In this document: one piece after another, positions 1-5,285 of the stretch
How the letters are laid out: each line of letters opens with the position of its first letter
Position numbering within the stretch: the first letter of the stretch is position 1
Source: Anaerolineaceae bacterium
Lineage (GTDB): Bacteria; Chloroflexota; Anaerolineae; Anaerolineales; Anaerolineaceae
DNA: 8,591 nt
Direction of reading: 5' to 3'
NCBI GenBank assembly: GCA_030620065.1
Contig: JAUXFJ010000054.1
Location: 1-8,591 of the forward strand
Translations under genes and position numbers: made by a program
The notes under the pieces: model-generated
What the model was told of the DNA's origin: nothing
Seen by the model: only the letters and a program-made list of their open reading frames with translations
The model's database searches: none

Positions 1-563
1 ACGCAATAGGCGGATGGCTGAATGGAATGGGAATCAAGCCAAATGTTGTTACAGTCGCTGGTTTAGTCGGAAATATCGTGGCTGGTGTGTTAATTGCTTT
101 TGGGCAGCTAACCTGGGGGGGTATCATTGCCATGATCATGGGTCCTTTGGATGCTGTTGATGGTACAATGGCACGTTTGCGGAATGAATCCAGTGCCTAT
201 GGGGGGTTTATTGATTCTGTTACTGATCGGTATGACGAGCTTGTTCTTTTAGCTGGTTTAATGATCTATTTTTTGCAGGCACAGAGCTGGTTAGGTTGTT
301 TATTGGTTTATTTTTCAGCAATGGGGTCGGTTTTGGTATCTTATGTGCGGGCTCGTGCTGTGACATCAGGATTTACAGCGAAAGTTGGTATACTCACACG
401 AGTTGAACGTTATTTAATCCTTATACCTGGATTGATCTTTCAAATGCCCTTGATCTCACTTGGGATTATGGCTACCCTGGCTAATTTTACGGCTTTGCAG
501 AGGGTGTTTTATGTTAAGAAACAGGCAAAGTCAATGGTTAGCCAGAAAAAAACAGAAAAATGA
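1..563 (+). CDS. CDP-alcohol phosphatidyltransferase, 5' partial (PIP-synthase-like)
   Basis: Integral membrane enzyme that moves a phosphatidyl group from a CDP-lipid to an alcohol in phospholipid synthesis. The reading frame is open to the left edge (codons from base 3 read A-I-G-G-W-L-N-G before the ATG at 27) and the 'KPN-VT' stretch normally lies some residues inside these proteins, so the true start is probably upstream. Counting from the Met at 27, the full family signature DxxDGxxAR...GxxxDxxxD is present: D42, D45, G46, A49, R50, G59, D63, D67. Several hydrophobic helices follow. The later block YVRARA (106-111) and RVER (125-128) resembles phosphatidylinositol-phosphate and archaetidylinositol-phosphate synthases more than PgsA, so the acceptor may be inositol phosphate; this is inference from motif resemblance. 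The basic C-terminus ends in a TGA 9 bases before lgt, so the two genes are very likely cotranscribed. Confidence 0.9.
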   Translation, partial: AIGGWLNGMGIKPNVVTVAGLVGNIVAGVLIAFGQLTWGGIIAMIMGPLDAVDGTMARLRNESSAYGGFIDSVTDRYDELVLLAGLMIYFLQAQSWLGCLLVYFSAMGSVLVSYVRARAVTSGFTAKVGILTRVERYLILIPGLIFQMPLISLGIMATLANFTALQRVFYVKKQAKSMVSQKKTEK

Positions 564-572
564 GGAAATGAA

Positions 573-1433
573 ATGCGAGAAGGAATACAAATAGGACCAA
601 TTATCTTACGTTATTACGCATTAATCATTATGGCAGGCGTTATTGCTGCTGCATGGTTGGCGGTTGTTGAAGCCAAACGGCGCGATCAAAAGGATGAGAT
701 CGTTTGGGATAGCTTGCCATGGATTGTGATTGGCGGGATCGTCGGAGCACGTATATGGCATATCTTGACTCCGCCAGCTTCAATGGTTGAGCAAGGAATC
801 ACAACGATGTTTTATCTGACTCATCCTCTGGACGCTATCGCCATCTGGAAGGGTGGCGTAGGTATACCTGGAGGCATTATCGGTGGTGCACTTGCTTTTT
901 ATATTTATGCGAAACGCAATAAAGTGAATTTTTTGCTCTGGACAGATATTATTGTACCTGGGTTGGCTTTAGCGCAGGCAATCGGGCGATGGGGGAATTT
1001 CATCAATCAGGAACTGTATGGTGCACCCAGTAACCTTCCCTGGGCTATCAGCATTGACCTAGCACACCGTCTGCCGGGTTATGCGAATGTAGCAAGATAT
1101 CATCCTTTGTTCTTGTATGAATCTTTGCTAAATTTGTTGATTGTGGGTTTACTGCTCTCTTTGGGCCGCAAGTATGCTGATAAATTAAGAGACGGCGATC
1201 TGTTCTTGGTCTATTTGATATTATATCCCGTGGTTAGGTTTGGGCTTGAGTTTATGCGCTTGGATCCCTCACCTGTTGCTGGCGTGAACGCGAATCAGTT
1301 ATTGATGGCAGTGGTTGCTCTTGCATCCGGTGCGATTTTGATCGTTCGACACAGCAAGAAATTTGCTTCTGGCCGTGAAGAGGAAGCTGAGGAAAGCGAC
1401 AATGATTCGAAGGAAAAATTAGACGAAGCATAG
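573..1433 (+). CDS. lgt: Prolipoprotein diacylglyceryl transferase Lgt
   Basis: Transfers diacylglycerol from phosphatidylglycerol to the lipobox cysteine of prolipoproteins, the first step of lipoprotein maturation in the cytoplasmic membrane. It has 286 aa and about seven hydrophobic segments. The Lgt signature GRWGNFINQELYG lies at 138-150, with R139, N142 and E147; RYY at 13-15 matches the N-terminal conserved Tyr region; R222 and E226 (RFGLEFMR) match the late catalytic Arg/Glu region. The position of the important His103 of E. coli Lgt (GGMSFHGG) is here GGVGIPGG (94-101), so Pro99 replaces His. Actinobacterial Lgt also lack this His, so the enzyme is probably active. The tail after residue 265 is highly acidic. 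SD GAGGA at 562-566 lies 6 bases before the ATG and overlaps the stop region of the upstream gene, which supports coupling. Confidence 0.96.
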   Translation: MREGIQIGPIILRYYALIIMAGVIAAAWLAVVEAKRRDQKDEIVWDSLPWIVIGGIVGARIWHILTPPASMVEQGITTMFYLTHPLDAIAIWKGGVGIPGGIIGGALAFYIYAKRNKVNFLLWTDIIVPGLALAQAIGRWGNFINQELYGAPSNLPWAISIDLAHRLPGYANVARYHPLFLYESLLNLLIVGLLLSLGRKYADKLRDGDLFLVYLILYPVVRFGLEFMRLDPSPVAGVNANQLLMAVVALASGAILIVRHSKKFASGREEEAEESDNDSKEKLDEA

Positions 1434-1451
1434 TTTTTTTGCTGAATAATT

Positions 1452-1512
1452 AAAGTCACATCTCAACTTCTTGTTATTTAATTTGATGAGATAGTTTAAT
1501 TGGTGTGACTTT
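1452..1512. repeat. Inverted repeat / imperfect hairpin downstream of lgt
   Basis: AAAGTCACA at 1452-1460 is a perfect reverse complement of TGTGACTTT at 1504-1512. Directly inside it, TCTCA (1461-1465) pairs with TGAGA (1487-1491), leaving a 21-base loop and a 12-base one-sided bulge (1492-1503). It could be an mRNA 3'-end structure for lgt or a protein-binding dyad. It lacks a U-tract and is too AT-rich for a classic terminator; no function is assigned. Confidence 0.4.
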
Positions 1513-1546
1513 TGGTATTAATTGGACAAATGATATGCAGCGATAG

Positions 1547-1555
1547 TGGGATAAT
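1547..1555 (+). promoter_or_regulatory. Candidate extended -10 promoter, no gene identified downstream
   Basis: TGGGATAAT fits the extended -10 pattern TGn followed by GATAAT (5 of 6 to TATAAT). A TTGGAC lies upstream at 1522-1527, but the 22-base spacer is too long to be a normal -35. A transcript would start near 1562, cross the purine-rich repeats and run antisense into the 3' end of the HNH gene. No convincing gene is seen there. Confidence 0.3.
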
Positions 1556-1560
1556 GCAAT

Positions 1561-1620
1561 AGAAAAGGGGAAGCAGCTTGATTAGAAAGGGGAAGTCTCG
1601 GTTTATATGGAAAGGGGAGC
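1561..1620. repeat. Three purine-rich direct repeats (GAAAGGGGA type)
   Basis: AGAAAAGGGGAAG begins at 1561, AGAAAGGGGAAG at 1584 and GGAAAGGGGAGC at 1609, so the period is about 23-25 bases. The first and third copies are followed by CAG or AG-type purine sequence, and a short AT-rich spacer separates each copy. All lie between lgt and the convergent HNH gene. Each copy resembles a Shine-Dalgarno core, but no substantial ORF follows. They may be protein-binding repeats or low-complexity drift. Confidence 0.5.
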
Positions 1621-1639
1621 AGATTAAAAGATGAAAAGA

Positions 1640-2146
1640 TCACCAGTTTTCTATGAATTGCGTCCAATCTTGATTTTCTATGAGATGACGGCCATATAAA
1701 TATACTGCTGAGCTTGGCGGCGTTTGGGGTTTATCTTGCAAGAACATATGTGCTTCTTGGGGGGTCCTGCCGCCCTTACGATGATTGCAACGCGGGCACG
1801 CGGTTACGACATTATCCCAAACGTGTTTCCCACCCATGTGTTTGGGAACAACGTGATCAATAGTCAGGTGATGGGTGTGTTTGCCGCAGTATTGACAAGT
1901 GTAGTCATCCCTGCGGAATACTTCCCGACTCGTCAAGTGCACTTGTGGTCGGGGACGTTTGATCATCATTTTGAGCCTGATCACAGAAGGGATGGGGAAG
2001 ACTGCAGAAACTGATCTGATCACGCCGCGCCCATTAAGAATCATTGTCGCTTTATCACAGAGCATTAAATTGAGTGCTCGGAAGGTATTAGTGACATTGA
2101 TCGGTTCGAAATTAGCATTAAGGACAAGAACTGGTTTCCTGATCAT
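1640..2146 (-). CDS. HNH endonuclease family protein
   Basis: A 168-aa stand-alone HNH protein of the kind found once per genome in many Chloroflexota, cyanobacteria and Deinococci; the cellular role is not established. The N-terminal part begins PVLVLNANFEPINV (5-18) and includes the RPRP element at 64-67. The zinc-knuckle HNH core follows: C84-x2-C87, the metal-binding D97-H98, N112, C117-x2-C120 and H122 (NHRKGG). All expected metal and catalytic positions are intact. The ATG at 2146 is the only sensible start because the frame closes at a TAA just upstream. No Shine-Dalgarno is visible; a TGATATAAT extended -10 lies about 18 bases upstream, which suggests a very short leader. There is no intron, intein or group I neighbourhood, so it is not a homing enzyme inserted in a host gene. 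DNA repair or phage-related nuclease roles are possible but unproven. Confidence 0.9.
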   Translation of the reverse strand: MIRKPVLVLNANFEPINVTNTFRALNLMLCDKATMILNGRGVIRSVSAVFPIPSVIRLKMMIKRPRPQVHLTSREVFRRDDYTCQYCGKHTHHLTIDHVVPKHMGGKHVWDNVVTACPRCNHRKGGRTPQEAHMFLQDKPQTPPSSAVYLYGRHLIENQDWTQFIENW

Positions 2147-2163
2147 ACGAACACCATTTTTTG

Positions 2164-2172
2164 ATTATATCA
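2164..2172 (-). promoter_or_regulatory. Extended -10 promoter for the HNH gene
   Basis: On the - strand the sequence reads TGATATAAT, a perfect extended -10 (TGn then TATAAT). A weak -35 (TTGTGT, 2186-2191) is spaced 16 bases. Initiation about 7 bases downstream, near 2157, leaves only about 11 bases before the ATG at 2146, in line with the missing Shine-Dalgarno. The same nine bases occur in the divergent tyrS leader promoter. Confidence 0.55.
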
Positions 2173-2274
2173 GGAATTAAATAGGACACAAGTAAAAATA
2201 TTTACGGGAGAAATTAATCAGCAGGGTTATGATTTATCAGATAGGGCTATTGATAGTATGTGCTTGTGCTGGCA

Positions 2275-2286
2275 CTTGATGTCAAG
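2275..2286. promoter_or_regulatory. Small dyad CTTGA-TG-TCAAG upstream of the tyrS promoter
   Basis: A perfect 5-base dyad with a 2-base centre sits about 30 bases upstream of the tyrS -10. It could be a repressor or activator site. It is short enough to arise by chance, and no second copy was seen in the window. Confidence 0.2.
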
Positions 2287-2312
2287 ACCTGAGTACCATG
2301 TCGTTAATTTTT

Positions 2313-2321
2313 TGATATAAT
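2313..2321 (+). promoter_or_regulatory. Extended -10 promoter of the tyrS leader
   Basis: TGATATAAT is a perfect extended -10 element. No good -35 is found at 16-18 bases (GTACCA region), which is tolerated for extended -10 promoters. Expected initiation is near 2326-2330, right at the Met codons of the Tyr-rich leader ORF. The leader ORF would then be translated from a leaderless or nearly leaderless transcript. Confidence 0.6.
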
Positions 2322-2330
2322 TACATGACA

Positions 2331-2360
2331 ATGATCGTATATTATTATGTGAAACAGTAA
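2331..2360 (+). CDS. tyrS leader peptide with three consecutive Tyr codons
   Basis: A 9-codon ORF, M-I-V-Y-Y-Y-V-K-Q-stop. The alternative in-frame ATG at 2325 would add M-T at the front. Three TAT codons run from 2340 to 2348 and the TAA is at 2358-2360. It lies between the extended -10 promoter and an intrinsic terminator immediately upstream of tyrosyl-tRNA synthetase, which is the arrangement of amino-acid leader peptides such as TrpL, HisL and PheM. No Shine-Dalgarno is present. The predicted transcription start falls at or just before the ATG, so leaderless initiation is likely. The start at 2331 is preferred because 2325 is probably upstream of the first transcribed base. The peptide itself probably has no function; its translation acts as the sensor of charged tRNA-Tyr. 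No experimental support is available here. Confidence 0.75.
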   Translation: MIVYYYVKQ

Positions 2361-2368
2361 GGAATCAT

Positions 2369-2405
2369 CCGTCTAAGGCATTTAGTACGCGCCTGAGTTG
2401 GACGG
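2369..2405 (+). promoter_or_regulatory. Predicted antiterminator hairpin of the tyrS attenuator
   Basis: CCGTCTAA (2369-2376) pairs with TTGGACGG (2398-2405) over 8 bp with one G-U pair. GGC (2377-2379) continues the stem by pairing with GCC (2391-2393), leaving a 4-base bulge (2394-2397) and an 11-base loop. This captures GCC of the terminator's left arm, the terminator loop and the first base of its right arm, so the two structures exclude each other. A ribosome at the leader stop codon would reach about 2371 and block the left arm; one stalled on the Tyr codons would end near 2353-2359 and leave it free. Confidence 0.65.
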
Positions 2406-2421
2406 GCGCGTATTTTTTTTT
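2386..2421 (+). terminator. Intrinsic terminator / attenuator in the tyrS leader
   Basis: TACGCGCC (2386-2393) is the exact reverse complement of GGCGCGTA (2405-2412), with an 11-base loop and nine T residues at 2413-2421. It is the only GC-rich hairpin with a U-tract in this otherwise AT-rich gap. No + strand gene lies upstream except the leader ORF, so it cannot be the terminator of a preceding gene; it would interrupt transcription on the way into tyrS. tyrS begins 31 bases further on. Confidence 0.88.
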
Positions 2422-2452
2422 ATATTTTGATCTAAATTTAATGGAGGTGCCA

Positions 2453-3670
2453 ATGAACATAGAGGAAAAAGTTGCTTATCTGATGCAGGGTACAGAATAT
2501 GGCGATGAAGCTATGGCCGCGGTAATGGCTACTGAATTAAAAGAGCGTCTGACAGAAGTCGAAAAGGAAGGACGCCCACTGCGTGTTTACTGTGGATACG
2601 ATCCTCGTACTACCGATCTGCATATTGGGCATACGGTCACTATGCGGAAGCTGCGCCAGTTCCAGGAATTGGGGCACGAGGTTACCTTTGTCATTGGAAC
2701 ATATACGGCTCTGATTGGTGATCCTTCTGATAAAGACAAACTGCGCCCGCAATTGACAGCTGAAGAAGTTGAAGCTAATGCACGCAGCTATGCTGAACAG
2801 GCTTTTCGCATTCTGGACCGTGATAAAACCAGGATACGCTACAATGCTGAATGGCTATCCAAGTTAAGCTTCGCCGATCTGATCAAATTGGCTTCCAACT
2901 TTACGATCCAACAATTCTTGGCGCGTGAGAATTTTCGCAAGCGTTGGGATAATAATGAGGCTGTGCATGTGCATGAGCTTTTTTATGCCATTATGCAGGG
3001 ATATGATGCACATGCTCTGGATACAGATATCCAGGTTGGCGGTACAGACCAGCTTTTTAATATTGTCACTGCAAGCCGCAAGGTCATGAGTTTTTATGGT
3101 CAAAAACCGAATGTTGCGATCATTCTCTCAATTTTGCCGGGTACGGATGGAGAGGTGAAAATGAGCAAATCATTGGGCAACCATATTCCGCTCAACACCA
3201 CTCCAGAAGATATGTTCGGAAAGGTGATGAGTGTCCCTGACCATGCCATGCAGCAATATGCGAAGCTTGTTACCAGATGGACCCCGAAGGAAGTAGAGAA
3301 ATTTGGCAGTGATTTGGATGCTGGCGCTGTTCATCCCAGAGATGCTAAAATGAAATTAGCGCATGAGATCGTGGGTGCTTTTTTTAGTGACGCGGATGCT
3401 GAGAAGGCACAAGCACATTTTGTTACACTTTTCCAAAAGGGTGACATGCCAGAGGATATGCCGGTATATCATTTGCAAGATGGTGAGGGTATATTAGATG
3501 TAATGATCGCTTCCGAGTTGGTGCCGAGTAAGAGCCAGGGACGCCGCCTGATAGAACAGCATGGCGTGAAGATTGATGGGGAAGTTGTTTCCGACCCAGC
3601 GATGATATTAGATCATGCGGTTGTTCTGCAAGTGGGTAAAAGGCATTTTCTCAAGATTGTCGAGGGCTGA
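2453..3670 (+). CDS. tyrS: Tyrosyl-tRNA synthetase (type 2, KMSKS form)
   Basis: Cytoplasmic class I synthetase that activates tyrosine with ATP and charges tRNA-Tyr; 405 aa. The start is placed at 2453 rather than the in-frame ATG at 2441 because the GGAGG at 2443-2447 is an excellent Shine-Dalgarno 5 bases before 2453 and would otherwise be coding. The catalytic Rossmann fold carries HIGH at 57-60 and KMSKS at 236-240; E. coli TyrS has KFGKT, so this is the second bacterial TyrS subfamily. GGTDQLFN at 196-203 matches the conserved tyrosine/tRNA pocket region. A C-terminal S4 RNA-binding domain covers about 346-402. All key motifs are intact and the length is normal. It is monocistronic and converges on mtnP. 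Expression is predicted to be controlled by the upstream leader peptide, antiterminator and terminator. Confidence 0.97.
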   Translation: MNIEEKVAYLMQGTEYGDEAMAAVMATELKERLTEVEKEGRPLRVYCGYDPRTTDLHIGHTVTMRKLRQFQELGHEVTFVIGTYTALIGDPSDKDKLRPQLTAEEVEANARSYAEQAFRILDRDKTRIRYNAEWLSKLSFADLIKLASNFTIQQFLARENFRKRWDNNEAVHVHELFYAIMQGYDAHALDTDIQVGGTDQLFNIVTASRKVMSFYGQKPNVAIILSILPGTDGEVKMSKSLGNHIPLNTTPEDMFGKVMSVPDHAMQQYAKLVTRWTPKEVEKFGSDLDAGAVHPRDAKMKLAHEIVGAFFSDADAEKAQAHFVTLFQKGDMPEDMPVYHLQDGEGILDVMIASELVPSKSQGRRLIEQHGVKIDGEVVSDPAMILDHAVVLQVGKRHFLKIVEG

Positions 3671-3721
3671 TCAATGGTTGCCTTGAGCGGGTGAGGGTGA
3701 CTGTATATGCTAAGAAGGATA

Positions 3722-3760
3722 GAGCTATCAGAATCATCAAGCAGTTATGATTTCCAGCTC
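3722..3760. repeat. Composite hairpin between convergent tyrS and mtnP
   Basis: GAGCT (3722-3726) pairs with AGCTC (3756-3760), and inside it AATCAT (3732-3737) pairs with ATGATT (3747-3752) around a 9-base loop. There is no U-tract on either side. It is placed where both convergent genes need a transcript end, so it may stabilise 3' ends, but it is not a convincing terminator. Nothing else is seen in this 127-base gap. Confidence 0.3.
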
Positions 3761-3797
3761 ATTCAGACATCTTTATTGGGAATAAACTCAGCGCAGT

Positions 3798-4664
3798 TTA
3801 GTCCAGATACTTGTTTATCAAGAGATCAAGTTTCTTGCGGGTTTCTTGGGGAACAACGGATGGGTCAGTGAGGAAGGAATCTTTGAGGGCAGACCCACAT
3901 TGGCAGGGTTTCTGTTGATCGAGCATATCAATGAGCCTTGATATAGCATTTTGGGCGAGTTTTGTATTTTTACTTAGTGTGCGGATGACCATGTCTAAAG
4001 TTACAGGTTTTTCACTTGCATGCCAAACATCATAATCCGTGACATGCGCCATGGTTGCGTAACAGAGCTCGGCTTCTCTTGCCAAAAAGACTTCGGGCGA
4101 AGCAGTCATACCAATGATAGACATTCCCCAAGAGCGATATGTATTTGATTCGCCTTTGGTGGAGAATCTGGGTCCCTCAATTGTGATATAGGTGCCTCCG
4201 TTGTGCACTTTGGCTTTTTCTTCTTTCAAAGCGCTTAATAATAATGCTGAGAGGCTTTTACAGAAGGGATTGGCGACACTGATATGATTGACAATGCCTT
4301 TGCCAAAGAAGGTACGTTGGCGTTTATGTGTAAGATCGAATATCTGATCGGGTACGACGATATGTCCCGGTGCATAATCTTCTCTGAGTGACCCGCAGGC
4401 GCTTACACTGATCACGCGGCGAACGCCGAGAGCTTTAAGAGCATAGATATTTGCGCGGTAATTCACTTCGCCAGGCGTGAGGTGATGACCAATCCCATGC
4501 CTGGCCAGGAAAGCAACGGGCTTGCCCTTCAGTTCGCCAAGGATTATTGGCGCGCTTGGCTTTCCAAATGGCGTATCAAACTCACAAGTTTCTGTGTTTG
4601 TCAGACCTTCGAATTCATATAAACCAGATCCGCCAATTATGCCGAGAATGGGTACTTGACCCAT
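3798..4664 (-). CDS. mtnP: S-methyl-5'-thioadenosine phosphorylase
   Basis: Cleaves methylthioadenosine (from polyamine synthesis and related reactions) with phosphate to adenine and methylthioribose-1-phosphate, the entry to methionine salvage. The 288-aa protein has the full MTAP pattern of the purine phosphorylase family 2: GGSGLY at 11-16, the phosphate-site R55-H56 (ARHGIGH), SACGS at 88-92, EGPRFST at 163-169, the substrate-site M186 and the base-recognising D210 and D212 in TDYDVW. The Asp pair and the overall match favour an adenine-type substrate (MTA) over inosine/guanosine, although family members of mixed specificity exist. A Cys-x-Cys near the C-terminus (CQCGS) is usual in bacterial members. 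AGAGG lies 5 bases before the ATG. The FHA gene is 57 bases upstream on the same strand, so cotranscription is likely, without obvious functional connection. Other methionine-salvage genes are absent from the window. Confidence 0.95.
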   Translation of the reverse strand: MGQVPILGIIGGSGLYEFEGLTNTETCEFDTPFGKPSAPIILGELKGKPVAFLARHGIGHHLTPGEVNYRANIYALKALGVRRVISVSACGSLREDYAPGHIVVPDQIFDLTHKRQRTFFGKGIVNHISVANPFCKSLSALLLSALKEEKAKVHNGGTYITIEGPRFSTKGESNTYRSWGMSIIGMTASPEVFLAREAELCYATMAHVTDYDVWHASEKPVTLDMVIRTLSKNTKLAQNAISRLIDMLDQQKPCQCGSALKDSFLTDPSVVPQETRKKLDLLINKYLD

Positions 4665-4721
4665 GCCAACCTCTCTTTTGTTTTTGATTTTTCCTTGCTA
4701 AGGCGATTATTGTTACTGATA

Positions 4722-5144
4722 TCAGATAATAGTAACCAATATGATAATAAGTCCACAGCGTAGCTCATCACCGTTTGTTACCATGTTTGTTTCTTCAATT
4801 TTCATTTTATTTAAGAAGGTACCGTTGGTTGAGCTTAGGTCTTCAACCCACCATTGATTTTGATGATAACTAAAGCGTGCATGTTTCGCGGAGATGGTTT
4901 CGTCGTTAATATAAAAATCAGATTTTGGATCACGTCCAAGGGTCACTTCAGTGTTAGTGAAGGATGTCTTGATATGTTCACTCTTTAATTGTGCTGTGAG
5001 GGTCAATTGTGGGATCTTCGAGGTATTAATGTTTTCTCTCTTGCGCTGAAAGCGCATCCAAATGACATAAAAACCCCAAGCTAAAAAGGCAAAGAAAATT
5101 ATCATCATCAATGTGTATAGAACAAGTACCAAGGTAGGATTCAT
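4722..5144 (-). CDS. Membrane-anchored FHA-domain protein
   Basis: A 140-aa protein with one N-terminal transmembrane helix (about residues 4-30), a basic stop-transfer stretch (RFQRKR, 31-36), a short linker and a C-terminal cytoplasmic FHA domain (about 58-138). FHA hallmarks are present: G70-R71, S85-x2-H88 and the N107-G108 pair in SSTNGTFLN. This points to binding of phosphothreonine peptides, so it probably recruits the substrate of a Ser/Thr kinase to the membrane; no kinase is encoded here. The start is set at ATG 5144. A longer TTG start at 5162 is unlikely, because the only Shine-Dalgarno-like sequence (GAGGA, 5156-5160) overlaps that codon and lies 11 bases before the ATG. The gene starts 4 bases after the stop of a small upstream ORF, which suggests translational coupling. 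Genes of this kind often sit near cell-envelope loci. Confidence 0.88.
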   Translation of the reverse strand: MNPTLVLVLYTLMMIIFFAFLAWGFYVIWMRFQRKRENINTSKIPQLTLTAQLKSEHIKTSFTNTEVTLGRDPKSDFYINDETISAKHARFSYHQNQWWVEDLSSTNGTFLNKMKIEETNMVTNGDELRCGLIIILVTII

Positions 5145-5148
5145 AGGA

Positions 5149-5283
5149 TCAGCTTTCCTCAAAAAGAAATTTCTTGTGCAAGGAATTCGTACACTCTATG
5201 TTTAAAAGGCGATCAAGGTTGTCTTCAACGAGTGATCTTAAACATTTTTCGATGATTTCAAGATAGTGGTTCATATATTTCAT
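5149..5283 (-). CDS. Possible 44-aa small protein upstream of the FHA gene
   Basis: Not recognised. The frame opens at ATG 5283 (M-K-Y-M-N-H-Y-L-E-I-I-E-K) or at the in-frame ATG 5274, and ends with TGA at 5149-5151, 4 bases before the FHA start codon; its last codons contain the Shine-Dalgarno of the FHA gene. The product is charged and leucine/isoleucine-rich with an amphipathic-looking helix (about 5-28), no transmembrane segment and one Cys in each half. It begins a few bases downstream of a - strand TATAAT, so it would be the first gene of the FHA-mtnP operon and translated from a near-leaderless mRNA. The end-to-start arrangement supports a real coupled ORF. The short length and lack of recognised homology leave open that it is just the 5' untranslated region. 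Confidence 0.4.
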   Translation of the reverse strand: MKYMNHYLEIIEKCLRSLVEDNLDRLLNIECTNSLHKKFLFEES

Positions 5284-5285
5284 CC

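Noticed and set aside
1434..1440. T7 run right after the lgt stop as an intrinsic terminator
   Set aside because: No GC-rich hairpin precedes it.
1631..1699. 22-codon ORF after the purine repeats
   Set aside because: It is antisense to the 3' end of the HNH gene with poor ribosome-site spacing; treated as chance.
1724..2180. + strand ORFs of 96 and 73 codons over the HNH gene
   Set aside because: Their frames are shadows of an intact HNH protein on the - strand, and they have no recognisable domains.
2229..2279. 16-codon hydrophobic ORF upstream of the tyrS promoter
   Set aside because: It lacks a ribosome site and a promoter and is well within chance length.
2325..2440. T-box riboswitch in front of tyrS
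   Set aside because: The conserved T-box bulge sequence (AGGGUGGNACCGCG type) and a long specifier stem are absent, and the leader is only about 110 bases. The Tyr codon run fits a leader peptide better.
2441..2452. tyrS starting at the upstream ATG
   Set aside because: This would put the strong GGAGG Shine-Dalgarno inside the coding region; the ATG at 2453 has correct spacing.
3707..3875. + strand ORF starting in the tyrS-mtnP gap and running into mtnP antisense
   Set aside because: A weak GAGGG lies upstream, but the frame mostly mirrors mtnP and its composition is not protein-like.
4712..4736. Inverted repeat GTTACT/AGTAAC over the FHA stop codon
   Set aside because: A 6-bp AT-rich stem with a 13-base loop and no U-tract; not convincing as a terminator or operator.
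5145..5162. FHA protein starting at TTG 5162
   Set aside because: The only Shine-Dalgarno-like GAGGA overlaps that codon, and the ATG at 5144 leads directly into the membrane helix.
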